A stretch of DNA of 64,000 nt from the NCBI GenBank assembly GCA_009691715.1, contig SIAN01000015.1, positions 26,970 to 90,969 on the forward strand, read 5' to 3'. Positions 18,574 to 27,693 of the stretch are shown piece after piece (positions within the stretch are counted from its first letter, which is position 1; each line of letters opens with the position of its first letter). A program made the position numbers and the translations under genes. Source of the DNA: Planctomycetota bacterium. Lineage in GTDB: Bacteria; Planctomycetota; B15-G4; SIAN01. The notes under the pieces were generated by a model. It worked only from the letters and a program-made list of their open reading frames with translations. It ran no database searches and was not told the origin of the DNA.

Positions 18574-19037
18574 AAAATCTGACTATCTGATCCCGACCCA
18601 TGGGCAGACCCAAAACGGCTCTCCTGACGTTTTCGCGGCAAATCCACCAGACCCGAATCGCGCGAATCGCCCGTTCTTCCCAGGGAACAGCGTCGGATCC
18701 CGCACCTCGGTGGTCCGTCGGTCCACGCAAAAGACCATCGAGGAAAGGACCGACCTCCGGGGCGAGCCACAGTGACCAGCCAAGCCCGTTTGCGCGCGCC
18801 GTTCGGCGATCCAGGCTTCCCCTGGGAGGTCCCCGTTGCCGCGAGAAGTCTGGAGAGCCGGAAAAGGTAGACGCCGCGAAGCTGTCCGTGTCACGCGTTC
18901 GGCCCGGCCTCGTCCGCGGTCGTCAAACCGCCGGCAACTGCGCAGGGTCCTACGGGTCGTGCATCAATGCACTTGGGGCCGGCGCCGAATGCCGACCCCA
19001 AGTTGATTGAATGACGAGTGTCAGACCGGACGGCTGT
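18574..19037. other. 464-bp non-coding stretch between convergent genes
   Basis: Separates pldA (plus) from the TRL-like gene (minus). Open frames on either strand here lack protein-like composition. The only structure I see is the hairpin at 18971-19003 and a small palindrome just before it (GTGCAT CA ATGCAC). Confidence 0.6.
18971..19003. terminator. hairpin between convergent genes
   Basis: A 13-bp stem (18971-18983 with 18991-19003) with one mismatch and a 7-nt loop. It lies 35 nt beyond the stop of the minus-strand TRL-like gene and on the plus strand follows pldA, so it may serve both directions. There is no T tract. Confidence 0.5.
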
Positions 19038-19379
19038 CTATTCGCCGTGGACGATCGTCGTCTGCTTCACATACAAAAAGCCGAAAAAGCTCGATGTCTG
19101 GTGATCGACGTGGTGGACCTTCGTGATCTTGCCGGCCTTCATCGCAGCGTCGAGGCCCGAGTCGCCCGTCGCGATCAGACCGAGCATCCCTATCGAGGAC
19201 GACTCGCCTACCAACGCGCCGGTCGCGGCGTCCGTCGCCACGGCCAGATTCTGCGCCGGATCAGTCACCTGCGTGAAGAGCAGCCCGGCGACCGACGGGC
19301 CACCTGGAAACGTGTTCGAGGTACACCCCGTCAAGAAGCTGACGCCGACGAGACCGGTAACGAGACACGCTCTCGTCAA
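19038..19379 (-). CDS. TRL-like family lipoprotein (apparent N-terminal frameshift)
   Basis: Small lipoprotein resembling the TRL-like family: GGPSVAGLLFTQVTDPAQNL, then SSSIGMLGLIATGDSGLDAAMKAGKITKVHHVDH. The lipobox is VSFLTGC. The function of the family is unknown. The open frame begins at TTG 19379, but a much better start lies 11 nt upstream: ATG at 19390 with GGGAGG just before it. That ATG reads MGSF and then TGA because the T run on the minus strand (19382-19378) is five long. A sixth T would give MGSFLTRACLVTGLVGVSFLTGC, a typical lipoprotein signal. A one-base homopolymer error or a real frameshift is therefore likely. Confidence 0.72.
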   Translation of the reverse strand: MTRACLVTGLVGVSFLTGCTSNTFPGGPSVAGLLFTQVTDPAQNLAVATDAATGALVGESSSIGMLGLIATGDSGLDAAMKAGKITKVHHVDHQTSSFFGFLYVKQTTIVHGE

Positions 19380-19390
19380 AAACTTCCCAT

Positions 19391-19752
19391 TGTCGCCCTC
19401 CCAGTGTGACCTACACCCCGCGCGCCGGCAGTAGCAAAGCGCAACTCAGCCGGCGCAAGGGTAATCGACTGTGCATTTCTGCCCGTTGCAAGGCGGCCGT
19501 CGAGGTTATTCATTAGTTTCGTCACCGGTCGCCGACCGGCCGGTGGTCGTGGCGATCGTGGCATCGGCGCGCATAGGACATCCTGTCCGCCGTTCCAGTC
19601 TAGGACCGGAGCGGCGGGAACGGCGGATTCATATCGAGAACGCGCGGTGTCGTTCATTGTCGGTCCTGAATCGTGGTTCTGAGCGCAACGGCGTAGCAGC
19701 GCAACGGCGCAATGGTGGATTGACCCGTTCGAGCCACAGATGGAGATCGCGC
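19391..19752. other. divergent intergenic region with a possible half-palindrome
   Basis: 362 bp between the TRL-like gene and the YCII gene. It must hold both promoters, but I cannot point to convincing -35/-10 boxes. At 19516-19528 it has 13 bases identical to the outer part of the right arm of the intergenic palindrome family (GTTTCGTCACCGG), without a matching left arm. Confidence 0.45.
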
Positions 19753-20160
19753 GTGGCCAAGTTCATCGTCCTGCTCACCGACGACCCGTGCTACTGGGCG
19801 CAGTTCTCGCCGGAGCAGATGGGCGACGTGATGAAGCAGTACGCGGCGTGGGGCATGAAGATGCACGCCTCGCGGCGAATCAAGATCGGCCACAAGCTGG
19901 CGGATGAAAGTGGCAAGCGGATGCAAATGGTCCGCGGGAAGCTCAAGGTGACCGACGGCCCGTTCGCGGAATCCCACGAAGTCATCGGCGGCTTCTACGT
20001 GATCGAAGCCGACAGCTACGACCACGGCCTCAAGCTGTTCGCCGACCACCCCCACATCGCGCACGGCCATCCGATCGATCTGCGCGCGATCGACGCTCCA
20101 TCGCGCGGACGGGCGAAGCGCGGGCGCGGCGTCGCGAAGCCGCGGTCGAAGAAGGCGTGA
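19753..20160 (+). CDS. YCII/DGPF-domain protein
   Basis: Small cytoplasmic dimeric alpha-beta barrel protein of the YCII-related (DGPF) family, 135 residues. The family signature is KVTDGPFAESHEVIGGFYVIEADSYD, preceded by the usual YAAWGMKMHAS segment and followed by ADHPHIAHGHPIDLRAID. A basic tail (RGRAKRGRGVAKPRSKKA) extends the C-terminus. It starts at GTG 19753 after a GGAG site. Its stop overlaps the GTG of an ECF sigma gene. DGPF genes are the standard neighbours of ECF42-type sigma factors, and this arrangement fits exactly. The biochemical role of the family is not settled. Confidence 0.85.
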   Translation: MAKFIVLLTDDPCYWAQFSPEQMGDVMKQYAAWGMKMHASRRIKIGHKLADESGKRMQMVRGKLKVTDGPFAESHEVIGGFYVIEADSYDHGLKLFADHPHIAHGHPIDLRAIDAPSRGRAKRGRGVAKPRSKKA

Positions 20161-21416
20161 CGCGACCGGCCGACCCGCGCGCGCTGCTCGACCAGTTGGT
20201 CCGCGAGTAATCGGGCGAGCTGGTCGCCACGCTCACCCGCATCCTCGGCTCGGCGCAACTCGACCTCGTGCACGACTGCGTGCAGGAGGCGCTGTTGAAG
20301 GCGCTCCGGATCTGGAGCTTCGAGGGCGTGCCTTAGCGGCCGGCCGCGTGGCTGGTGCAGGTCGCGAAGCACCAGGCGATCGACGCGCTTCGACACGCGC
20401 GGATGGCGGCGCGCAAGGCCCCGGAGCTCGAGCGCTGGGCGGCGCGCGCGGAGGCAACATCCACCGCGGGACGATCGCACGCCACTCGCGTCGAATCCGG
20501 CGCCGAGGCTGACGACGGCGCGCCAGCCGACGACGTGCTGCGCCTGATGTTCCTCTGCTGTCATCCGGCGCTGCCGCGCGAATCGCGTGTCGCGCTCACG
20601 TTGAAGAGCGTCGCGGGCTTCCACGTCGCCGAGATCGCGCGCGCCTTCCTGGTCGACGAAAAGGCGATCCGCCAGCGCCTCGTGCGCGCGAAACGAATGC
20701 TGCGCGACCTCGCCGCGCCGTTCGTCCTGCCGCGGCCGCGCGAGTTGACCCGGCGCCTCGACGCCGTGCAGGACGTCCTCTACCTGCTCTTCACCGAGGG
20801 CTATGCGGCGACGCGAGGTGATGCGCTGGTCCGTCCCGACCTCGCGTGCGAGGCCATCCGACTCGCGGAGCTGCTGGCCGCTCGCGCCGACTTCGCCACG
20901 CCGCGCCTGCACGCGCTCCTCGCGCTGATGCACCTGCAGGCGGCACGCCTCCCCGCTCGCACCGACGAGCTCGGGAAACTGCGGCGCCTCGCCGAGCAGG
21001 ACCGCGCCCGCCACGATTGCGCGGCGTTGCGGCGCGGCCACTTCCATCGCGCGCGCGCGATGGCGGGCGACGAGCTGTCGGCTTGGCACGCGCAAGCCGG
21101 CATCGCCGGGGTGCACGCCAGCGCGCAATCGCCCGCCGCGACCGACTGGAGCCAGATCGTCTGGTGGTACGACCGACTGCTGGAACAGCACGACTCGCCG
21201 GTCGCGGCGCTCAATCGCGCCATCGCGATCGGCCACGTGGACGGACCCGCCGCCGCGCTGCGCGAACTCGACGCGCTGCTGCCGGCCGCGCGCGGCGAGT
21301 TTCTGGCGCGACTCGGCCGCACGAGCGAGGCGCGGGCCGAGTTTGCGCGCGCCGCGAAACTCGCCGCCAACGCCCCGCAACGACGGTGGCTCGAACGGCG
21401 CGCGGCGGCGATCTGA
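20157..21416 (+). pseudogene. ECF42-type sigma factor with two in-frame stops in region 2
   Basis: Sigma-70 family factor of the ECF42 class, with the long C-terminal TPR-like extension (DUF6596 region). It starts at GTG 20157 overlapping the YCII stop. Region 2 is SGELVATLTRILGSAQLDLVHDCVQEALLKALRIW and region 4 is VAEIARAFLVDEKAIRQRLVRAKRML. The C-terminal half contains the family segments LYLLFTEGYAATRGD, LLALMHLQAARLPAR, IVWWYDRLLE and PVAALNRAIAIG. TAA at 20208-20210 falls between LVRE and SGELVA, and TAG at 20334-20336 between FEGVP and RPAAWL. Both sites would normally carry a residue such as Glu. Nothing else is disrupted, so this is a fresh nonsense pseudogene, sequence error or recoding. 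Confidence 0.8.
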
Positions 21417-21520
21417 GAGCCGCGATCACGACTACAGTCGGCCCCCTCGCACGCCCCGTTCGCCCGGCGCGACCCGCCGCACCGCCGCTCGCCAACGACC
21501 TGCCGCACGGAGTCCCGCTG

Positions 21521-23260
21521 ATGCGCCTTCTAGTTTTGCTGATCCTGTTGCTCGGCGCCCTGCTTGCCACGCCCGGCCGAGCGACCGCGATCGCCGCGGC
21601 GGCGAAGCGCGCGCGCGAGCAGGGCCGGCCGATCCTCGCGCTGGTGCGGAAGTACGGCGGCCTGAAGGTCCTCGACACGACGATGCTCGCGCCGTTCATG
21701 GACGAGGCGATCGTCGAACTGGTGCGCGCGCGGTTCGTGGCACTTTGATTCCAGATCGGCGATGCCGCACCATTCAACACGCCCGAGCGCTACGGCATCG
21801 GGCCGGCGGCGTTCGGGACGACGCTGCTCGTGGTCGATGCCGACGGCTACGTGCTCGGCGACACTTTCACGGTGGAAGCATCGTCGCTGCACGACTTCCT
21901 GCGCGAGACGCTGCCGGAACCAGACCGGCCGGCGCCGATCGCGCGCGGTGAGGAGTTGTTGGCGCAGTTGGAACACCCGGTGCCGCGGGCGGAAGTGCTG
22001 GCGCGTCTCGGGCGCGGCGACGAAGCGCTGGCGCTGCTCGCGCCGATCGCCGCGGACGACCCCGCGTTCCCTGCGGCGCTCTTCACCCGCGGGGTCGTCG
22101 AGGCGCGGTCCGACCTCAATGCGGGGCAGGCGACATGGGATCGGCTGCTGCGCGAGCATCCGAAGAGCCGGCACGCGTGGATCGCCGCGCGCCGACGGCC
22201 GCGCGCCCCACTGGCGATCGAGCGCGCCGCCGACGCCGAGCGCGACGCCGTCCGCTTCCTGCTCGACGCGCAGTTGGCGGACGGATCGTGGCTGTTTGCG
22301 GGCGAGGTGGCGATCGAGATCGCTGGCCGCAACCTCGCGCTGACCCGCGCCATCACCGCGATCTGCGCCACCGCCCTGCTGCCCGCCGCGCGCGAGGCGG
22401 ACGCCGATCCGCGGATCGAGCCGGCGATCGCCCGCGCGCTGCACTTCCTCCACGAGATCGCGCTGCAGCCGACCGTGTTTTCGGGACTCGCCTACGACGT
22501 CTGGAGCGAGCCGGCGCTGCTGCGTTTCGTCGCCGCGGCGGTCGATGCCGGATTCGCCGAGCCCGACGAGTGGCATGACCCGCTCGCGGGCGTGATGAAG
22601 TCGTTGCTGGCGAAGCAAAAGCGCGGCGGTGGCTTCAGCTACTACGGCGGCGCCGACGTTGCCAATCCCGATCCTGCGCTCGAGATCTCGTTCAGCTTCG
22701 TGACCGCGTGGGCGCTGCTGGCATTGCGCGATGCGCAGGCGAGCGGCGTCGACGTGCCCGAGGAGGCGATCACGCGCGCGGTCGATTGCCTCGCGCGCTG
22801 CCGCAACATCGACGAGACTTTCGAGTGCTCGCTGAACCACGTCGCCGAGCAGGCTGGCCGCCGCAGCCAGCTTTCGGGAGCAGCGGGTCGCGGTCCAGTC
22901 TGCACGCTCACGCTGCTGCGGAACGGCCGCGCCGATTTGGCGAAGCTCGAAGCCAGCGTCGACCGTTTCCTCGACCATCGCGCCCTCTACGCTCGCGAAC
23001 AGGGCAAGACCCTGATGCACTGCGGCCCCGAAGCCGAGGGCTCGCACTACCTGCTGTTCGACTACGCGTTCGCCGCGCTCGCCGCCGCCGAGCTGCCGGC
23101 CGCCGCTCGCGACCGCGTCCGCGCGCCGCTGCTCGAGCGGGTCCTGGCCGCGCGCACCGACGCCGGCAGCTTCGTCGACAACCCGCTGCTCGGCGATCAC
23201 GTCGGAACGGCGCTCGCCCTTGAAGCGTTGCGAGCGCTGCGATCGGAGCCAAAGCGGTGA
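21521..23260 (+). pseudogene. secreted thioredoxin-like plus alpha/alpha-toroid protein with an in-frame TGA
   Basis: The frame runs from ATG 21521 (GGAG upstream) to 23260 with one interruption, TGA at 21746-21748. A signal peptide (LLVLLILLLGALLATPGRA) is followed by a segment like the first half of a thioredoxin-like domain (QGRPILALVRKYGGLKVLD). After the TGA come FQIGDAAPFNTPERYGIGP and TTLLVVDADGYVLGD, which read as its second half. From about residue 240 (DAERDAVRFLLDAQLADGSW) to the end the repeats resemble the squalene-cyclase/prenyltransferase toroid: FAWALLALRDA-type helices, KRGGGFSYYGG, LALEALRALR. No DXDD catalytic motif is visible, so cyclase activity is not expected. ORF 21830-23260 alone would lack the signal. 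Confidence 0.65.
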
Positions 23261-23307
23261 CGAAACCGACATTCTGATCCAAACACAGAACGTCGGTTTC
23301 GTCACCG
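23255..23307. repeat. intergenic palindromic repeat, copy 2
   Basis: Two 22-nt arms (23255-23276 and 23286-23307) with a 9-nt loop, nearly identical to copy 1. The left arm begins inside the last codons of the toroid gene and contributes its TGA stop. The next gene starts 19 nt downstream. Confidence 0.85.
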
Positions 23308-23325
23308 GTAGGATCGCGCGCCGCC

Positions 23326-25731
23326 ATGAACTGCACCGCGATCGTCCTCGCTGCCGCTTCCGCGCTATTTGCTGCGGTGGGCGGCGTCGCATGTTCGCCG
23401 CAGGAGGCCGTCGTCGCTGTCGTAAGTGAGCCCGCTCCCGACGCAGCTCCCGAACCCGTTCCTGAGTTCGCGACCCTGCCGGTTCCCGACCCCGCGCCCG
23501 ACTTCGCGCGCGACGTGGTGCCGTTGCTGCAGGACAGTTGCATCGACTGCCACGGCGGCAAGGAGCCGGAGGCTGACCTCGCGTTCGACGCGGTCGTCGA
23601 CGAGGCGGGCGCGCGCGCGACGGCTGGGATCTGGCGACGTGCGCGTGAGAAGCTGCGGCGCGGCGAGATGCCACCGCCCGAAGCACCGGCAGCTGACAAG
23701 ACGTTGCTGCTCGCCGCACAGGCCTGGCTCGACGTGCGGCTCGGGACGGGGCCGGGTTCGTGGCCGCTCGATCCTGGGCGCACGACGATCCGCCGCCTGA
23801 ACCGCGCGGAGTACGGGAACACGGTGCGCGATCTGCTCGATCTCGCGCTGCGACCCGAGGCGAGGCTGCCGCCCGACGAGGTGGGCTACGGCTTCGACAA
23901 CATCGGCGACGTGCTCGCGCTGCCGCCGCTGCTGCTCGAGAAGTACGCGGCGCTGGCGGAGGAGATCGCCACCGCGGCGCTGCCGGGCGCAGAGCTGCGC
24001 ACGACAGCGGACCGCCGCTTCGAGGCCGAGTCGCTGCCGACCACGCTGAAGAGCTACGGCGAGGCGGATCGGTTCTCGAGTCTCTATTCCGCCGGCAACG
24101 TCTACGTCGATCTGGTGCTGCCGCGCGCCGGCGAGTACGTCGTGCGCGCGCTGCTCTCCGCCGACCAGGCTGGGCCGGAACTCGCGCGCTTCGCGTTCCG
24201 CGCCGGCACCAAGGAACTCACGGCCGGCGAAGTCGCCTGCGATGAGACTGGGACCGAGCAGCACGAATGGCGCGGTTGGCTCCACGGTGGCGCGCAACGC
24301 ATCGCGGTCGCCTTCCTGAACGACTACTACCAGGAGGACGCGCCCGACCCGAAGCAGCGCGATCGCAACCTGCTGGTCGACTGGATCGAGATCTTCGGCC
24401 CGCTCGACACCTTCGCGCCGACCGCCAGCGAGCGACGCCTCTTCCCGTGCGGCGGCGACCACGCCCACACCCGCGACTGCGCGCCGGCACTGCTCCGCCG
24501 GCTCGCGACGCGCGCCTGGCGCCGTCCGGTGAACGAGATCGACTCTGCACCGATCGTCGCGCTGTTCGACGACGCGCTCGCGGCCGGCGATTCGTTCACC
24601 GACGCGCTGCGCCACGCGGTCGCCGCGGTGCTCGTGTCGCCGCGCTTCCTCTTCCGCACCGAGCTCGATACCGCTCCCGACGATCCGACCGCGGTTCGGC
24701 CGCTCGACGGCTTCGAACTGGCCGCGCGCCTCTCCTACTTCCTCTGGAGCAGCCTGCCCGACGATCGACTGACGACGCTCGCGGGACAGGGCCTGCTCGG
24801 CACCGCCAGCACCGCCGGCGCCTTCGCCGATGAGGCGCGCCGCCTGCTGCGCGACCCACGCGCCATCGCCCTGGTCGAGAACTTCGCGGCGCAGTGGCTG
24901 CAACTGCGAATGCTCGCGACCGCGGCGCCCGATCCGACGCTCTACCCCGCGTTCGATGACGCGCTGCGCGACGCGATGCGGTTCGAGACCGAGCTGTTCG
25001 TCGAGGCGATCCTGCGCGAGGGGCGGCCGCTGTCGGAGCTGCTCGACGCCGACTTCACCTTCGTCAACGAACGCCTCGCGCGGCACTACGGCATGAGCGG
25101 CATCAGCGGCGATCGGATGCGTCGCGTGCGCGTGACCGATCCGGCGCGCGGCGGGCTGCTCGGGCAGGCGAGCCTGTTGGCACTCACCTCGAATCCAACC
25201 CGCACCTCGCCGGTGAAGCGCGGGAAGTTCGTGCTGGAGCGATTGCTCGGCACGCCGCCGCCGCCGCCACCGCCGGGCGTCGGCGTGCTCGACGAAAGCA
25301 AGGAGGCGAGCGCCTCGGCGACGCTGCGCGAACGGCTGGCGAAGCACCGCGCCGACCCGAGTTGCGCGAACTGCCACCAGAAGATGGACGCGCTCGGCTT
25401 CGCGCTCGAGCGGTTCGGCCCGCTCGGCGAGTGGCGCGACCACGACGGCCCTCATCCGATCGACGACCGGGCGACGCTGCCGGATGGGCGGACGCTCGCG
25501 GGGGCGGCCGACCTGAAGCGGGCGCTGCTCGAGGACGACTCGCTCACGCGCTGCATCGCGGAGAAGCTGCTCACCTACGCGCTCGGGCGCGGGTTGCACG
25601 ACGACGACTTGCGGGCAGTGCACGCGCTGGTCGATCGTTACCGTGGCCAGAGCCCGAGCTTCGAGCAACTGATCGTCGACCTGATCGGCCTCGATGCGTT
25701 CACTCGGCGGCGCGGGGAATCGACTCGGTGA
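23326..25731 (+). CDS. PSCyt-type c-cytochrome with DUF1587/1595/1592/1588/1585 domains
   Basis: Large exported protein (801 residues) of the family abundant in Planctomycetes. After a signal or lipoprotein-like N-terminus (AAVGGVACSP), the planctomycete cytochrome C domain carries the heme motif SCIDCHGG (about residue 70). DUF1587 follows (IRRLNRAEYGNTVRDLLDL). A carbohydrate-binding-like insert (RRFEAESLP to LVDWIEIFGPL) precedes DUF1595 (RRLATRAWRRPVNEID), DUF1592 (LVSPRFLFRTE, RLSYFLWSSLPDDRL), DUF1588 (RGGLLGQASLLALTSNPTRTSPVKRGKFVLERLLG, then CANCHQKMDALGFALERF, a second CxxCH) and DUF1585 (EKLLTYALGR). It overlaps the DUF1552 gene by GTGA. The pair is presumed to work together; the substrate is unknown. 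Confidence 0.93.
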   Translation: MNCTAIVLAAASALFAAVGGVACSPQEAVVAVVSEPAPDAAPEPVPEFATLPVPDPAPDFARDVVPLLQDSCIDCHGGKEPEADLAFDAVVDEAGARATAGIWRRAREKLRRGEMPPPEAPAADKTLLLAAQAWLDVRLGTGPGSWPLDPGRTTIRRLNRAEYGNTVRDLLDLALRPEARLPPDEVGYGFDNIGDVLALPPLLLEKYAALAEEIATAALPGAELRTTADRRFEAESLPTTLKSYGEADRFSSLYSAGNVYVDLVLPRAGEYVVRALLSADQAGPELARFAFRAGTKELTAGEVACDETGTEQHEWRGWLHGGAQRIAVAFLNDYYQEDAPDPKQRDRNLLVDWIEIFGPLDTFAPTASERRLFPCGGDHAHTRDCAPALLRRLATRAWRRPVNEIDSAPIVALFDDALAAGDSFTDALRHAVAAVLVSPRFLFRTELDTAPDDPTAVRPLDGFELAARLSYFLWSSLPDDRLTTLAGQGLLGTASTAGAFADEARRLLRDPRAIALVENFAAQWLQLRMLATAAPDPTLYPAFDDALRDAMRFETELFVEAILREGRPLSELLDADFTFVNERLARHYGMSGISGDRMRRVRVTDPARGGLLGQASLLALTSNPTRTSPVKRGKFVLERLLGTPPPPPPPGVGVLDESKEASASATLRERLAKHRADPSCANCHQKMDALGFALERFGPLGEWRDHDGPHPIDDRATLPDGRTLAGAADLKRALLEDDSLTRCIAEKLLTYALGRGLHDDDLRAVHALVDRYRGQSPSFEQLIVDLIGLDAFTRRRGESTR

Positions 25732-27086
25732 TCCACTTCGCGACACGCGCCCCGCTCTCGCGCCGGACGTTCCTCCGCGGCGCCGGTGTCGCGATCGCGC
25801 TGCCGTGGCTTACGGCGATGCTGCCGCGCGCCGCCTACGCGCGCGGACTCCTGTCGGCGCCGACCTCGCCACTGCGCTTCGCCTTCGCCTTCGTCCCGAA
25901 CGGAAAGTGGATGGAAGATTGGACGCCGGCGGTCGAGGGCGCTGAGTTTGCGCTGTCGCCGACACTCGAACCGCTCGCCGCCTTCCGCAGGCAACTGCTG
26001 GTGTTGACCGGCTTGAAGCAGGCGAACGCCGAGGCGCAGCGGGACGGACCCGGCGATCACGCGCGCTCCGCCGCCTGCTTCCTCACTGGCGTCCATCCGA
26101 AGAAGACCGAAGGCACCGACATCAAGAACGGCATCTCGATCGACCAGCGCCTCGCCGAGGTGATCGGCGCCTCGACGCGGTTTCCGTCGATCGAAGTCGG
26201 CTGCCAGCCACCGCTGGTCTCGGGCGGCTGCGATTCGGGCTACTCGTGCGCGTACTCCTCCAACATCTCGTGGAAGTCGGCGACGACGCCGCAACTCAAG
26301 GAAGTCGACCCGCGCGCGCTGTTCGAACGGCTCTTCGGCGCCGGCGACGACTTGACGCCCGAGCAGCGCGCGCGCCGCCTCGCCCGCAAGAAGAGCCTGC
26401 TCGACTACGCGCAAGACGACGCGCGCCGCCTCACCGCGCAGCTCGGCACGACCGATCGGCGCAAGCTCGACGAGTACCTGACCGCGGTGCGCGAAATCGA
26501 GACGCGCATCCAGAAGGCCGAGGCCGACGCGCAGGCGCAGCAGCCGCCGCCGATCGCGCGCCCCGCCGGCATCCCCACCGACCACGGCGAGCACGCGCGC
26601 ATCCTCGGGGAGCTCGTGGCGCTGGCGTTCCAGGCCGACCTGACCCGCGTCGCGACGCACATGATCGCGAACGACGGCGACAACCGCAGCTACCCGCAGC
26701 TCGGCGCGCCCGAAGGGCATCACGAGTCGTCGCACCACGGCAATGACCCAGTGAAGATCGAGCACGTCCGCCGGATCGACCGCTTCCACGTCGAGCAGCT
26801 CGCCGCGATCCTGACGAAGTTCGCCGCGACGCAAGACGGCGACGGCACCCTGCTCGACCACACCTTGCTGACCTACGGCGCCGGCATCTCCGACGGCAAC
26901 GCCCACAACCACGACCACTTGCCGATCCTGATGGCCGGCGGCGGCAACGCCACCGTGAGCAGCGGCCGCCACCTCCGCCTCGCGCAGCCGACGCCGCTGT
27001 GCAACCTCTACCTGTCCCTGCTCGACCGAACCGGCGCCCGCGACGCGAGCTTCGGCGACTCGACTGGAAGGGTCGATCTCGGCTGA
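25728..27086 (+). CDS. DUF1552 protein, Tat-exported
   Basis: Partner of the upstream PSCyt/DUF1592 protein, 452 residues, start GTG 25728 overlapping the previous stop. The N-terminus has a twin-arginine signal (SRRTFLRGAGVAIALPWL), so the protein is probably folded before export and may carry a cofactor or metal. Family features include FVPNGKWMEDWTP, HARSAACFLTGVHPKKT, SIDQRLAEVIG, ISWKSATTPQLKEVDPRALFERLFG, LDEYLTAVREIETRI and the C-terminal YGAGISDGNAHNHDHLPILMAGG, whose His-rich patch is a likely metal site. It is related to the sulfatase-like DUF1501 group. Function unknown. Confidence 0.92.
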   Translation: MIHFATRAPLSRRTFLRGAGVAIALPWLTAMLPRAAYARGLLSAPTSPLRFAFAFVPNGKWMEDWTPAVEGAEFALSPTLEPLAAFRRQLLVLTGLKQANAEAQRDGPGDHARSAACFLTGVHPKKTEGTDIKNGISIDQRLAEVIGASTRFPSIEVGCQPPLVSGGCDSGYSCAYSSNISWKSATTPQLKEVDPRALFERLFGAGDDLTPEQRARRLARKKSLLDYAQDDARRLTAQLGTTDRRKLDEYLTAVREIETRIQKAEADAQAQQPPPIARPAGIPTDHGEHARILGELVALAFQADLTRVATHMIANDGDNRSYPQLGAPEGHHESSHHGNDPVKIEHVRRIDRFHVEQLAAILTKFAATQDGDGTLLDHTLLTYGAGISDGNAHNHDHLPILMAGGGNATVSSGRHLRLAQPTPLCNLYLSLLDRTGARDASFGDSTGRVDLG

Positions 27087-27251
27087 GCGGACGATCGCGG
27101 ATCACCCGTCCTGCCCTGGTACTGGACGGCGTGTCGCTGACAACGCTCGACGACATGCCGGCGGCGCTCATCGCTACCATCCGCGCCCCCGAGCCGCGCG
27201 CTCTCTCCCCAGTTCCCGACCCGCGGCGCGCGCCGTTGCCTGGAGCTCCCG

Positions 27252-27683
27252 ATGCCGATGTACGACGAGTCGATGATCCAGCCGCTGCGCGCGGAGCTGA
27301 CGAAGCATGGCGTGAAGGAGCTGCGGACGGCGGCCGATGTCGATGCGGCGATGAAGCTCGCGGGGACGACGCTGCTGGTGGTGAACTCGGTCTGCGGGTG
27401 CGCGGGCGGTGCGGCGCGGCCGGGGATCGCGCTGGCGTTGAAGCACGCGACGCGGCCGACGCAATGCACGACGGTGTTCGCCGGACAGGACGGCGAGGCG
27501 ACGGCGAAGGCGCGCGAATACTTGAAGCCCTATCCGCCGAGCTCGCCGGCGATCGCGCTGCTGAGCGGCGGCAAAGTCGTCGCGATTCTGGAACGGCGCG
27601 ACATCGAGGGGCGCGGGCCGCAGGACGTGGCGGCGAAGCTGGTCGCGGTGTTCGACCAGCACTGCGCCAAGCAGCCGGTCTGA
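27252..27683 (+). CDS. bacilliredoxin (BrxA/BrxB, YphP/YqiW family)
   Basis: Thioredoxin-fold protein of 143 residues with the family's CGC active site in LLVVNSVCGCAGGAARPG. The following segments ALKHATRPTQCTTVFAGQDGEAT and YPPSSPAIALLSGGKVVAILERRDIEGR match the bacilliredoxin pattern. In Firmicutes these proteins remove bacillithiol from mixed disulfides; whether this organism makes bacillithiol cannot be seen here, so a general low-molecular-weight-thiol disulfide role is inferred. The ATG at 27252 has GGAG upstream. The large toroid protein starts 10 nt after its stop and may share the transcript. Confidence 0.9.
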   Translation: MPMYDESMIQPLRAELTKHGVKELRTAADVDAAMKLAGTTLLVVNSVCGCAGGAARPGIALALKHATRPTQCTTVFAGQDGEATAKAREYLKPYPPSSPAIALLSGGKVVAILERRDIEGRGPQDVAAKLVAVFDQHCAKQPV

Positions 27684-27693
27684 GATCCGCGCG

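Noticed and set aside
21521..23260. TGA at 21746 as a selenocysteine codon.
   Set aside because: The context (FVAL, stop, FQIGD) is a beta-strand rather than a CxxU redox motif, no SECIS-like hairpin is apparent just downstream, and TAG/TAA interruptions occur in other genes.
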